From: PWXP01 sp034005525
GTDB lineage: Bacteria > Planctomycetota > Planctomycetia > Pirellulales > Thermoguttaceae
Assembly: GCA_034005525.1 (NCBI GenBank)
Contig: JAVEUP010000314.1
Coordinates: 1 to 5,700 of the forward strand
Length of the DNA stretch: 5,700 nucleotides
Direction: 5' to 3'
The notes under the pieces were generated by a model, which ran no database searches, was not told where the DNA came from, and saw only the letters and a list, made by a program, of their open reading frames with translations. Of the stretch, positions 1 through 5,239 are shown piece after piece. Each line of letters opens with the position of its first letter. Within the stretch, counting starts at the first letter, position 1. The position numbers were made by a program, and so were the translations under genes.

Positions 1-1062
1 GAGCGCGACCTTTTGCGCCGCGGGGCGGTGCTGGTCGACGAGCGTGACGCGGGTACCCAGCCCCGCATGCTCTTTTACCTTGAACATGCCATCCAGGACG
101 CGGGCCTGACGCGGGCGGGTGAACGCCGGATCGTGTCCAAGCGGATGCTCTACGTCGAACTCGACGCCGCCGGCGCCACGCGCCATCTCCACTACGCGCC
201 GTATCTCGACTATCGGCCGTTGGCCGAGGGCGAGCCGGACGCCGCGGCCATCCTCGAACGGCCCGAGTGCGCGTGGATCCATCGCGACCTGGAGGAGCTG
301 GCAAGAAACCACGCGGTTGCCCACGTCGTGCCGGAGCACCTGGCCGAAGTGCGCGGACCCCGGCTGGCGCTGACTGCCAAGACCGAGGCGGCGGTCAAGG
401 ACCGGCTTACCAAGGAGATCACCTATTGGGACCACCGGGCCGAGCAGTTGAAGCTGCAGGAGCAGGCCGGCAAGTCCAACGCCCGGCTCAACTCGGGCGA
501 GGCCCGCAAGAGGGCCGACAACCTCCAGGGGCGCTTGCAGAAACGGCTGGAGGAACTGAAGCTGGAAGCGCAGATCGCGCCGCTGCCTCCCGTCGTGCTT
601 GGCGGCCTGCTCGTGGTTCCCGCCGGCCTGCTTGCGGCCATGGGCGGCCGGGCGCTCGCCGCGCCCGCCGCGCCTGCCGACACCCAGGCCTCGGCGGCGC
701 GTGCCCGCGCCGTCGTGATGGACATCGAGCGGCGGCTTGGCTTCGAGCCTACCGACCGCGAATACGAGCAACTCGGCTACGACATCGAAAGCCGCGTTCC
801 CGGAACCGGGAAGCTGCGCTTCATCGAGGTCAAGGGCCGTGTGTCGGGCGCGTCGACCATCACGGTAACCCGCAATGAAATCCTGTATTCGCTGAACAAG
901 CCCGACGACTTCATCCTGGCCATCGTCGAGTTCACCGACGACGGCAACCATCGCGCCCATTACCTGCGCCAGCCGTTCCAGCGGGAGCCGGATTTTGGGG
1001 TGACCAGTGTCAACTACGACTTTGCCGAGTTGTTGGCTCGGGCAGACGAGCCGGGGAGGTGA
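1..1062 (+). CDS. SNF2-type helicase, C-terminal part, with DUF3883 (NOV_C) domain; 5' end outside window
   Basis: The frame is open from base 1, so this is the 3' end of a longer gene; the in-frame TTG at 13 is not a real start. Residue numbers here count from that TTG. The first 40 residues (GAVLVDE, FYLEHAIQDA) resemble the segment after the helicase core in large defence-island SNF2 helicases. Residues 123-186 are rich in Lys, Glu, Arg and Leu and look like a coiled coil. They are followed by the short hydrophobic stretch PLPPVVLGGLLVVPAGLL (190-207), which I do not read as a membrane segment. Residues 230-340 form the DUF3883 domain. D257 (GYDIES) and E272-V-K274 (FIEVKGR) fit a PD-(D/E)XK-type active site, so nuclease activity is possible but unproven. 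The gene ends in TGA at 1060-1062. Such helicases are found beside DUF1156 methyltransferases in defence loci, and one starts at 5482 here. The family call is firm; membership of one system is inference. Confidence 0.88.
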   Translation, partial: ERDLLRRGAVLVDERDAGTQPRMLFYLEHAIQDAGLTRAGERRIVSKRMLYVELDAAGATRHLHYAPYLDYRPLAEGEPDAAAILERPECAWIHRDLEELARNHAVAHVVPEHLAEVRGPRLALTAKTEAAVKDRLTKEITYWDHRAEQLKLQEQAGKSNARLNSGEARKRADNLQGRLQKRLEELKLEAQIAPLPPVVLGGLLVVPAGLLAAMGGRALAAPAAPADTQASAARARAVVMDIERRLGFEPTDREYEQLGYDIESRVPGTGKLRFIEVKGRVSGASTITVTRNEILYSLNKPDDFILAIVEFTDDGNHRAHYLRQPFQREPDFGVTSVNYDFAELLARADEPGR

Positions 1063-1084
1063 GGAGCGATAGGGAAGTGTAGAA

Positions 1085-1101
1085 GGCACACGCCGTGTGC
1101 C
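1085..1101 (+). terminator. Perfect hairpin downstream of the helicase gene, possible terminator
   Basis: GGCACAC (1085-1091) and GTGTGCC (1095-1101) are perfect inverted repeats around GCC, 22 bases after the helicase stop codon. The following bases (GTTCACGCCC) contain no T run, so it is not a canonical intrinsic terminator. It could be a weak terminator, an mRNA 3'-end stabiliser or a protein-binding palindrome. Confidence 0.4.
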
Positions 1102-1134
1102 GTTCACGCCCACACAGTGAGGTTATCCCCCGCC

Positions 1135-1163
1135 TTGACAGCCCTACGGCGGTCTGCTACGTT
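1135..1163 (+). promoter_or_regulatory. Strong sigma-70-type promoter with extended -10
   Basis: A perfect -35 TTGACA (1135-1140) is followed by a 17-base spacer and the -10 TACGTT (1158-1163). TG at 1155-1156 is correctly placed for an extended -10 element. Transcription should begin near 1169-1171 and read through the HEPN remnant into the BolA-like gene, and possibly into the toxin-antitoxin pair. An ATG lies exactly at 1169, so the original product may have been leaderless; the frame from that ATG now stops at 1280-1282, before any recognisable domain. Confidence 0.6.
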
Positions 1164-1223
1164 GTGGGATGGGTGGCGACCATCGGCAAGGCGTAGCTAC
1201 CACGCACACATGCTCGTTGCACG

Positions 1224-1478
1224 TTGTTGATTTACAACCATCCCGGCGATATCCGCGGCCTGCTCGAACAGGTCGAACTTGACCCGAACCTGTTGACTCC
1301 TTACTCAGGACATATCGGCGCGATGAACAGCCGCCGTCACCTCATTGTGCATCGAGCCGATGTAAACGATGCAACTGGGCGCGGTCACCACCCGGCGCGG
1401 TCCCTGGCCCGGCAAACGGTGAAGGAGTGGTTAACGGCGGTTGAACAATTCGGAGAAGCAGTGATCGGCGCTTTATAA
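1224..1478 (+). pseudogene. HEPN-domain ribonuclease-like gene, 3' remnant
   Basis: The frame is open from 1197 (after TAG at 1194-1196) to TAA at 1476-1478. The only candidate starts are TTG at 1224 and 1227, with no Shine-Dalgarno sequence. The 84-residue product is far shorter than usual HEPN proteins of this type. It contains RRHLIVHRAD (residues 37-46), which fits the HEPN signature R-x4-H (R38...H43), the catalytic motif of HEPN RNases. It also has the typical amphipathic C-terminal helix ending near the stop (VKEWLTAVEQFGEAVIGAL). The N-terminal helices expected before the motif are missing. The promoter at 1135-1163 sits directly upstream, so the 5' part was probably deleted between promoter and active site. 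A short functional HEPN protein starting at TTG is possible but less likely. The family call rests on motif and pattern recognition only. Confidence 0.6.
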
Positions 1479-1500
1479 CCCTAAGCCAAAGGACCGTTCA

Positions 1501-1755
1501 ATGGTTGAGCAAGATGACATGACCCGTGTGCTTGATGGTTTGGGCCTCGACGCTCCAACCATCAAAGTCCATTCCACCGCTTTCGGCAAGGTGACCGTGG
1601 AGGTCACATCGCCCACGTTCAAGAATATGCCGGAACACGAGCGGCAGCGACTTGTTTGGGAAGCGATCGCCAACAAGCTAGACGCAAACGAACAGAGAGC
1701 GATTGAGTTTGTATTCACAAACGCACCGGGCGAGGATACGTCCGAGGACGAATGA
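1501..1755 (+). CDS. Small BolA-like protein
   Basis: The 84-residue product starts at ATG 1501 with AAAGGA (1488-1493) seven bases upstream; a later ATG at 1519 is less likely. Predicted order is a short N-terminal helix, strands at about residues 20-37 (IKVHSTAFGKVTVEVTS), the segment SPTFKNMPEHERQRLVWEAI (37-56) leading into a helix, and a last strand IEFVFTNAP (68-76), followed by an acidic tail. This matches the BolA fold and its F-x(n)-R-H-x-x-V-Y signature. Here, however, the His is replaced by Gln (R48-Q49-R50-L51-V52-W53). That His helps bind iron-sulfur clusters with glutaredoxin in BolA proteins, so the usual iron-sulfur role is doubtful. It lies 22 bases after the HEPN remnant and probably shares its promoter. 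The function is unknown; a regulator or partner of the HEPN protein is speculation. An unrelated alpha/beta fold cannot be excluded. Confidence 0.62.
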   Translation: MVEQDDMTRVLDGLGLDAPTIKVHSTAFGKVTVEVTSPTFKNMPEHERQRLVWEAIANKLDANEQRAIEFVFTNAPGEDTSEDE

Positions 1756-1791
1756 CAAAGTCAACTCGAACCTGACCCCAAGGTAGGAACC

Positions 1792-2007
1792 ATGGCAATA
1801 GCCCTTCATGCGATTTACGAGAACGGGGTCTTTCGCCCCATCGATCCGGTCGATTTGCCCGATCGCTGCGAGGTCGAGGTCGAAGTGCGCGCCGTCACGA
1901 CGGATTCGGTGCGCCCCAGTCTCGACGACGTCTACGCCATTCTGAACGCGCGTTTCGATTCCGAAGAGCATGACGTTGCGGCCCGGCACAACGAGCACCA
2001 GCCATGA
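1792..2007 (+). CDS. DUF104-family antitoxin of a type II toxin-antitoxin pair
   Basis: The 71-residue protein begins at ATG 1792, preceded by AAGG (1780-1783) and AGGA (1785-1788). Its N-terminus has the DUF104 (AF2212/PG0164) pattern: a short strand, then YENGVFRPIDPVDLPD (residues 9-24), then a strand of alternating acidic and hydrophobic residues (VEVEVRA). The remainder (RPSLDDVYAILNARFDSEE) is the acidic helical tail expected to wrap the partner toxin. The stop codon overlaps the toxin start as ATGA at 2004-2007, the usual arrangement for translational coupling. By analogy with the family it should neutralise the PIN RNase and may repress its own operon. No separate promoter is obvious between 1756 and 1791, so it may be read from 1135-1163 or from a promoter inside the BolA-like gene. 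Confidence 0.85.
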   Translation: MAIALHAIYENGVFRPIDPVDLPDRCEVEVEVRAVTTDSVRPSLDDVYAILNARFDSEEHDVAARHNEHQP

Positions 2008-2405
2008 ACGCGGTTTTTCTCGATACGGTGGGACTGCTGGCGCTGTGGGATCGCGCCGACCAATGGCACGCGGCGGCCGAGACGGCGTATGCGCGAATTC
2101 GTGCGGAACGGCTACCGTTTGTGACAACCACTTTCGTGCTCCTCGAATGCGGAAACGCAGCCGCGAGCCGGTCGTACCGGCCCAAAGTGGCGCGGCTCCG
2201 GCAAACCCTGGAACAGCGCAACGAACTACTTGTACCGACCGATGAAGACTGGCGGCAAGCTTGGGAAGGTTACGAGCGCGAACAGGCCGGCCAGGCAGGT
2301 ATTGTGGATCATGTTTCGTTTGTCGTCATGCGCCGACTGGGGGTAACGCAAGCGTTCACAAACGACCACCACTTCCACGCTGCCGGGTTCACCGTGCTCT
2401 TCTGA
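2004..2405 (+). CDS. vapC: VapC-like PIN-domain ribonuclease toxin
   Basis: This is a complete 133-residue PIN protein of normal VapC length. All four acidic positions of the active site are present: D7 (FLDT), E48 (LLECGN), D102 (GIVDHVSFVVM) and D121 (FTNDHHF). The C-terminal pattern GVTQAFTNDHHFHAAGF is typical of this PIN group. Members cleave RNA with Mg2+ or Mn2+, commonly tRNA or rRNA; the target here cannot be read from sequence. The ATG at 2004 overlaps the antitoxin stop, and only weak Shine-Dalgarno-like bases precede it, so translation is probably coupled to the antitoxin. The gene appears intact and functional. It ends 8 bases before the DUF1016 remnant begins, so there is no space for a terminator. 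Confidence 0.93.
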   Translation: MNAVFLDTVGLLALWDRADQWHAAAETAYARIRAERLPFVTTTFVLLECGNAAASRSYRPKVARLRQTLEQRNELLVPTDEDWRQAWEGYEREQAGQAGIVDHVSFVVMRRLGVTQAFTNDHHFHAAGFTVLF

Positions 2406-2412
2406 GCCCGAT

Positions 2413-2634
2413 TTGATCCAGTTCGAATCCATGCAACGGTTTTTCGACACGTATCGCGACGAGCCAAAACTCGCAGCACTGTTGCGAGAATTGCCGTGGA
2501 GCCACAATCTGGTCATCATGAGCCGGTGCAAACGCCTTGAGGAGCGCGAGTTCTACCTGCGTATGGCACTTCGCCAACGGTGGTCATTCCGGGAGTTGGA
2601 ACGCCAGTTGTCAAGCACCGTTCACGATAGGTAA
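2413..2634 (+). pseudogene. DUF1016 (YhcG-type PD-(D/E)XK nuclease) gene fragment
   Basis: This 73-codon frame (TTG at 2413, first ATG at 2431, TAA at 2632-2634) corresponds to an internal part of the DUF1016 N-terminal domain. Recognisable blocks in family order are FFDTYRDEPKLAALLRELPW, then SHNLVIMSRCK, EEREFYLRMA and RWSFRELERQL. Full-length members have a helical part before this and a C-terminal PD-(D/E)XK nuclease domain after it; both are absent. There is no Shine-Dalgarno sequence before either start. The frame ends where family members continue with an FER-type segment, and I could not find the continuation in the next 300 bases. It is therefore a fragment lacking the nuclease domain, abutting the VapC gene. 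Other DUF1016-like scraps appear at 4871-5184. Confidence 0.78.
2465..2494 (+). repeat. Hairpin repeat copy 0 (inside the DUF1016 fragment)
   Basis: Structure: 5' arm CAAAA, stem CTCGCAGC, loop ACT, stem GTTGCGAG, 3' arm AATTG. The stem pairs at 8 of 8 positions if one G-T wobble is allowed. The bases also encode PKLAALLREL, a genuine part of the DUF1016 domain. Together with the next six bases (to 2500) it matches 5000-5035 at 31 of 36 positions. Confidence 0.6.
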
Positions 2635-2797
2635 GCAGGCCCCCCCATACGTAACCGGTCGAACGCCAGAGATCAGTTTCCTGCCGCTTTTACCCAATCG
2701 ACCTAAGCTGTTCCGCCGAGGCCGGGCACACAGCGGCCACTGGGCTGCCTGTGGCGGGCTGGTTTCAGGGACGCTGCGCCACGGCGATCCGCCCGCC

Positions 2798-2826
2798 TTG
2801 TGGCAGAGGGAAGAACACGTTATGCT
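2798..2826 (+). promoter_or_regulatory. Candidate promoter of the HD-YwgA operon
   Basis: TTGTGG (2798-2803) as -35 and TATGCT (2821-2826) as -10 are separated by exactly 17 bases. The -10 matches four of six consensus positions; the -35 is weak beyond TTG. If used, the leader to the HD-domain gene would be about 210 bases and would carry the inverted repeats at 2882-2901 and 2938-2960. Confidence 0.35.
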
Positions 2827-2881
2827 CACCATTTTACGAGGTTCAGACAGATTCTAAGCACCTCGAAAGAGCTACCTTCTG

Positions 2882-2901
2882 GCCATGAACTGCCTCATGG
2901 C
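2882..2901. promoter_or_regulatory. Perfect 7-bp inverted repeat, possible operator or leader hairpin
   Basis: GCCATGA (2882-2888) and TCATGGC (2895-2901) are exact reverse complements around ACTGCC. The repeat lies between the candidate promoter and the HD-domain gene, so it could be an operator or an RNA hairpin in the leader. There is no T run after it, which argues against a terminator. Confidence 0.4.
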
Positions 2902-3045
2902 GGCGTGAGGTCAGGGCGGATGACTTACTCCGGTGTAGGTGTGTACCCTGCGACCACACCCCTATGCCGGGCGCGGTGAGCAGCCGTTTATGCGAGGGCG
3001 CACGCTGACGGCGCTGAGGGCACTTTGAGTGGGAGGGCCAAGCGA

Positions 3046-4380
3046 ATGAGCCAGAACTGGCCGAAAGTCATCCGCGATCCGGTCCACAACATCATCCCGT
3101 TTCAGAATGACAAATGTGACCGCCTGCTCCTCGCCCTCATCAACACGAAGGAATTTCAGCGGCTCCGGCGCATCAAACAGTTGGGGGTTAGCAACTTCGT
3201 ATTCCCCGGTGCCGACCACACCCGATTTGCGCATTGCATCGGCGTCATGCATACGGCCAAGATGTTTCTAGGCCGGCTGGAAATTGTCCTAGGCAAACGC
3301 ATCTGTGAAGACCATCGCACTGTGGTTCTCGCGGCGGCCTTGTTGCATGACGTTGGGCACGGGCCCTTTTCCCACGCCTTCGAAAAAATCACAGGAGACG
3401 ATCACGAGAAGCGCACCCGCCAAATCATCACCGATAAGGCGACCGCCGTGAACGAGCAGTTGGGGCACATGGCAGGTGTTCTCGACAACTTCTTTTCCGA
3501 AGACGTTGACGAAAGCGCCTTGGACCAAGAAGGGTTCCCTTCCTACCTCGCGCAAATCGTGTCCAGCCAACTCGACGCCGACCGTTTCGACTATCTGTTA
3601 CGCGATTCCTATGCCACCGGAACCGGTTACGGCCGCTTTGACCAGAAATGGCTCCTGCAGAATCTCTTTCTCCAAGAGAATACCGACCGTTTCTACCTGG
3701 GATACAAAGCATCCCTCGCTGTCGAACAATACGTGTACTCGCGATACCACATGTACCGGAGCGTCTATTTTCACAAGACGACGCGGGCTGCGGAAGTCAT
3801 GTTGCGGCTGCTGTTCAGGCGATTGAAGGAGCTTCTGGATTCCGGGCAAGATGCCGATGCAAGACGAAGACTCGTCCCCGGCGCGCCCGACACCCTCTTG
3901 CGAGCGTTTTCCGAATCGATCTCCTTGAGCGATTACCTGATGCTGGACGATCACACCATCGGCGAACTGTGGAAGTGGTGCCAGTATTCGAGCGATGCCA
4001 CGGTGCGGGAACTGGGCGGTGGGCTGCTACATCGACGCCTCTACAAAGCCATCGATGTTACCGGTCGGCCTATCGACAAGGTGGCCGACTTCGTGTCGGA
4101 TGCTCGCTCGCTGATTGCCGATCGAGCGCTCTTGCCGGAGTACTGCCTGGCCAGCGATACTCCCGAAGATACCCCATACAAGCCTTACGATCCGGATTCC
4201 GAGAAACCGGCTAAACAGATATACGTCGAAGACGTCGGTGGGACAATCAATCCCCTGACGGCCAATTCCGACTTCGTCCACCCGCTGACCAGAAAATACA
4301 CACTTACCCGTTATTACTGTCCCGAGAGCCTGCGAGACGACATCCGTCGGCTTGCCGAGAACAAACTGGGAAGGGAGTAG
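3046..4380 (+). CDS. HD-domain phosphohydrolase, SAMHD1/dGTPase-like (YwfO/COG1078 type)
   Basis: I start the 444-residue protein at ATG 3046 because GGGAGGG (3031-3037) lies eight bases upstream; an in-frame TTG at 3025 has no such site. The N-terminus (VIRDPVHNII) and the block FQRLRRIKQLG are hallmarks of this family. Metal-site residues are all visible: H63 (HTRFAHCIGV), H101-D102 (LLHDVGHGPFSH) and an Asp in QLDADRFDYLLRD (about 177-187). H105, H110 and H120 occupy positions where SAMHD1 has catalytic or structural His residues. Family members hydrolyse dNTPs, often dGTP, to nucleoside and triphosphate; a nucleotide-depleting antiviral role is known for SAMHD1 and for bacterial dGTPases. 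The exact substrate cannot be told from sequence. The YwgA-family gene follows after three bases, as the corresponding pair is arranged in Bacillus subtilis (ywfO and ywgA, from memory). The gene is full length and looks intact. Confidence 0.9.
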   Translation: MSQNWPKVIRDPVHNIIPFQNDKCDRLLLALINTKEFQRLRRIKQLGVSNFVFPGADHTRFAHCIGVMHTAKMFLGRLEIVLGKRICEDHRTVVLAAALLHDVGHGPFSHAFEKITGDDHEKRTRQIITDKATAVNEQLGHMAGVLDNFFSEDVDESALDQEGFPSYLAQIVSSQLDADRFDYLLRDSYATGTGYGRFDQKWLLQNLFLQENTDRFYLGYKASLAVEQYVYSRYHMYRSVYFHKTTRAAEVMLRLLFRRLKELLDSGQDADARRRLVPGAPDTLLRAFSESISLSDYLMLDDHTIGELWKWCQYSSDATVRELGGGLLHRRLYKAIDVTGRPIDKVADFVSDARSLIADRALLPEYCLASDTPEDTPYKPYDPDSEKPAKQIYVEDVGGTINPLTANSDFVHPLTRKYTLTRYYCPESLRDDIRRLAENKLGRE

Positions 4381-4383
4381 CCC

Positions 4384-4884
4384 ATGGACATCGAAAACTA
4401 TCGGTGGTTGGCCGGCCTGATCGCGGCACACAACGGCCGGACGGTTGTGGGACGTACACGTCTGCAGAAGGAGGTCAAGCTGCTACAGCGGTGCGGGTTC
4501 CCCACACGCTATGCCTACACGATCTATTTTTACGGGCCGTACAGTGAAGACTTGCATGCAGGCTTGCGCCTGCTCGATTCGTTTGGCTTGGTAAACGAAG
4601 AGGAGCACCGCCCCCAGGACGGCAATATCTACTACACCATCACCGCCAGCGAGCAGGCACAACTGGACGAGATCAAGGAGTACCAGCCGCTCATCAATCG
4701 GCTGGAAAACGCGGATCCCATCGTGCTGGAGCTTGCTGCCACGTACGACGCTTTCCGTGAACTCGGGTGCGAACACAACGAAGCGCTGCGTCGTCTGCGC
4801 CGCAAGAAGGGGCCGAAATGCGACGAAGGACGCCAGGGAAGAGCCCTGGAACTGCTCCACGAAATTGGATTGGCTGCGAACTGA
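4384..4884 (+). CDS. YwgA-family protein, partner of the HD-domain phosphohydrolase
   Basis: The 166-residue protein starts three bases after the HD gene stop, with AAGGGAG (4371-4377) six bases before the ATG, so the two genes form an operon with near-overlapping translation. It matches the YwgA family. VGRTRLQKEVKLLQRCGF (residues 22-39) looks like a helix-turn-helix-like block. YTIYFYGPYSEDLHAGL (45-61) is the family's most conserved part, and SFGLVNEEE...YYTIT (66-87) looks like a winged-helix beta hairpin. A helical C-terminal half (90-166) follows, with the basic run ALRRLRRKKGPK (134-145). The biochemical role is unknown; a DNA-binding or regulatory subunit for the HD enzyme is inferred from the fold pattern and conserved pairing. 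The last codons overlap the start of a decayed DUF1016-like stretch, so the 3' end may lie at a recombination junction. Confidence 0.8.
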   Translation: MDIENYRWLAGLIAAHNGRTVVGRTRLQKEVKLLQRCGFPTRYAYTIYFYGPYSEDLHAGLRLLDSFGLVNEEEHRPQDGNIYYTITASEQAQLDEIKEYQPLINRLENADPIVLELAATYDAFRELGCEHNEALRRLRRKKGPKCDEGRQGRALELLHEIGLAAN

Positions 4885-4915
4885 GCTTCGCCGAAATCGA
4901 TCCCGAGCGGTCGGA

Positions 4916-4937
4916 CGACGAGAGCAATCGCTCGTCG
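4916..4937 (+). terminator. GC-rich 7-bp hairpin after the HD-YwgA operon
   Basis: CGACGAG (4916-4922) and CTCGTCG (4931-4937) pair perfectly around an 8-base loop, 31 bases after the YwgA-family stop codon. The following bases are GC-rich with no T run, so intrinsic termination would be poor. It may still mark the operon's 3' end. Confidence 0.3.
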
Positions 4938-4943
4938 CGCCGC

Positions 4944-4973
4944 CAAAACTTTCAACAGCGTTGGCAGAATTGG
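4944..4973 (+). repeat. Hairpin repeat copy 1
   Basis: Structure: CAAAA, stem CTTTCAAC, loop AGC, stem GTTGGCAG, then AATTG. Seven of eight stem positions pair, counting one T-G wobble; stem position 3 is a T/C mismatch. Confidence 0.6.
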
Positions 4974-4999
4974 CCGCCGACGCGGAACCGATGGCCAGC

Positions 5000-5029
5000 C
5001 AGAACTCGTAACAATGTTGCGAGAATTGC
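5000..5029 (+). repeat. Hairpin repeat copy 2
   Basis: Structure: CAGAA, stem CTCGTAAC, loop AAT, stem GTTGCGAG, then AATTG. All eight stem positions pair, one as a T-G wobble. CCAG (4995-4998) and CTGG (5031-5034) could extend the stem. This copy is closest to the one at 2465. Confidence 0.65.
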
Positions 5030-5091
5030 CCTGGACCCGGAGATCGAATGCCAATGGCGCAGGGCTTTGCACCGGGAGACCCTGTCGCGGC

Positions 5092-5121
5092 CAGAACTGT
5101 CACCAGCGGTGACAGAATTGC
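5092..5121 (+). repeat. Hairpin repeat copy 3 (perfect stem)
   Basis: Structure: CAGAA, stem CTGTCACC, loop AGC, stem GGTGACAG, then AATTG. The 8-bp stem is perfect Watson-Crick although its bases differ from copies 0 and 2 at several positions, including paired changes at stem positions 3 and 4. Confidence 0.7.
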
Positions 5122-5143
5122 AGGCGCGCGGTGCTGTCGCCCG

Positions 5144-5173
5144 CGAAATTCTCAGCACTGCCGAGAGAATTGC
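5144..5173 (+). repeat. Hairpin repeat copy 4
   Basis: Structure: CGAAA, stem TTCTCAGC, loop ACT, stem GCCGAGAG, then AATTG. Seven of eight stem positions pair with one wobble; position 6 is an A/C mismatch. CCCGC (5140-5144) and GCGGG (5172-5176) extend the outer stem to five pairs, unlike the other copies. Confidence 0.6.
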
Positions 5174-5239
5174 GGGCCGACGCGTCACCCTGAGCCGACC
5201 CGAGCCGGGCACGGGTATCCGGCGCCGCGCGCTCAAACC

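Larger units (their letters stand above)
2635..3045. other. 411-base stretch without a recognisable gene, upstream of the HD-domain gene
   Basis: No frame here gives a protein I recognise; the longer frames crossing it lack family motifs and ribosome binding sites. It starts with a C-run (2640-2646) just after the DUF1016 fragment. It contains a weak promoter (2798-2826), a 6-bp inverted repeat CGAGGT/ACCTCG (2837-2842 and 2860-2865), a 7-bp inverted repeat (2882-2901), and GGTGTG/CACACC (2938-2943 and 2955-2960). It is probably the 5' regulatory region or leader of the HD-YwgA operon. Confidence 0.55.
4871..5184 (+). pseudogene. Scrambled, frame-shifted DUF1016-like remnants
   Basis: Peptides resembling DUF1016 appear in different frames. 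4871-4986 (frame of 4871) has WLRTELRR and APPKLSTALAELAADAE, like the family's W..RELeRQ and PPKLSxALxELhPdA blocks. 4999-5040 has PELVTMLRELPWTR, like the earlier PKLAALLRELPW block. 5052-5135 has QWRRALHRETLSRPEL then SPAVTEL, like the later block again. 5140-5184 has PAKFSALPRELRADA. The order later-earlier-later-later does not match one gene, so this would need duplication and rearrangement. No intact product is possible. The alternative is that these bases are mainly non-coding hairpin repeats (see 4944, 5000, 5092 and 5144) whose consensus happens to read as this peptide. The first block is the best evidence for coding origin because its similarity extends beyond the hairpin. Confidence 0.42.

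Noticed and set aside
625..680. Membrane segment in the helicase C-terminal part
   Set aside because: The stretch is broken by prolines and is typical of the linker in this helicase family, which is a soluble DNA enzyme.
267..878. 203-residue plus-strand frame within the helicase
   Set aside because: Its composition is Arg, Gly, Ala and Pro-rich as expected for a shifted frame of GC-rich DNA; the helicase frame has clear domain motifs.
1767..1791. Possible repeat word CCTGACCCC before the antitoxin gene
   Set aside because: Only one copy is present in the window, so no repeat can be supported.
1678..2127. 149-residue minus-strand frame
   Set aside because: It overlaps the BolA-like gene end, the antitoxin and the toxin start, all of which have family support; this frame has none.
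2537..2857. 106-residue plus-strand frame across the DUF1016 fragment end
   Set aside because: It is out of frame with the DUF1016 peptide, lacks a ribosome binding site and shows no family pattern; it does not restore the missing DUF1016 domain.
3598..3954. 118-residue minus-strand frame inside the HD-domain gene
   Set aside because: It is antisense to an intact, well-recognised coding sequence and has no motifs of its own.
4483..5103. 206-residue minus-strand frame
   Set aside because: It runs antisense to the clear YwgA-family gene and through the hairpins, with no family motifs.
4944..5173. CRISPR array
   Set aside because: Repeat units are only partly alike, spacings are uneven (52-92 bases), and the repeats show stem covariation rather than identity; no cas genes are present.
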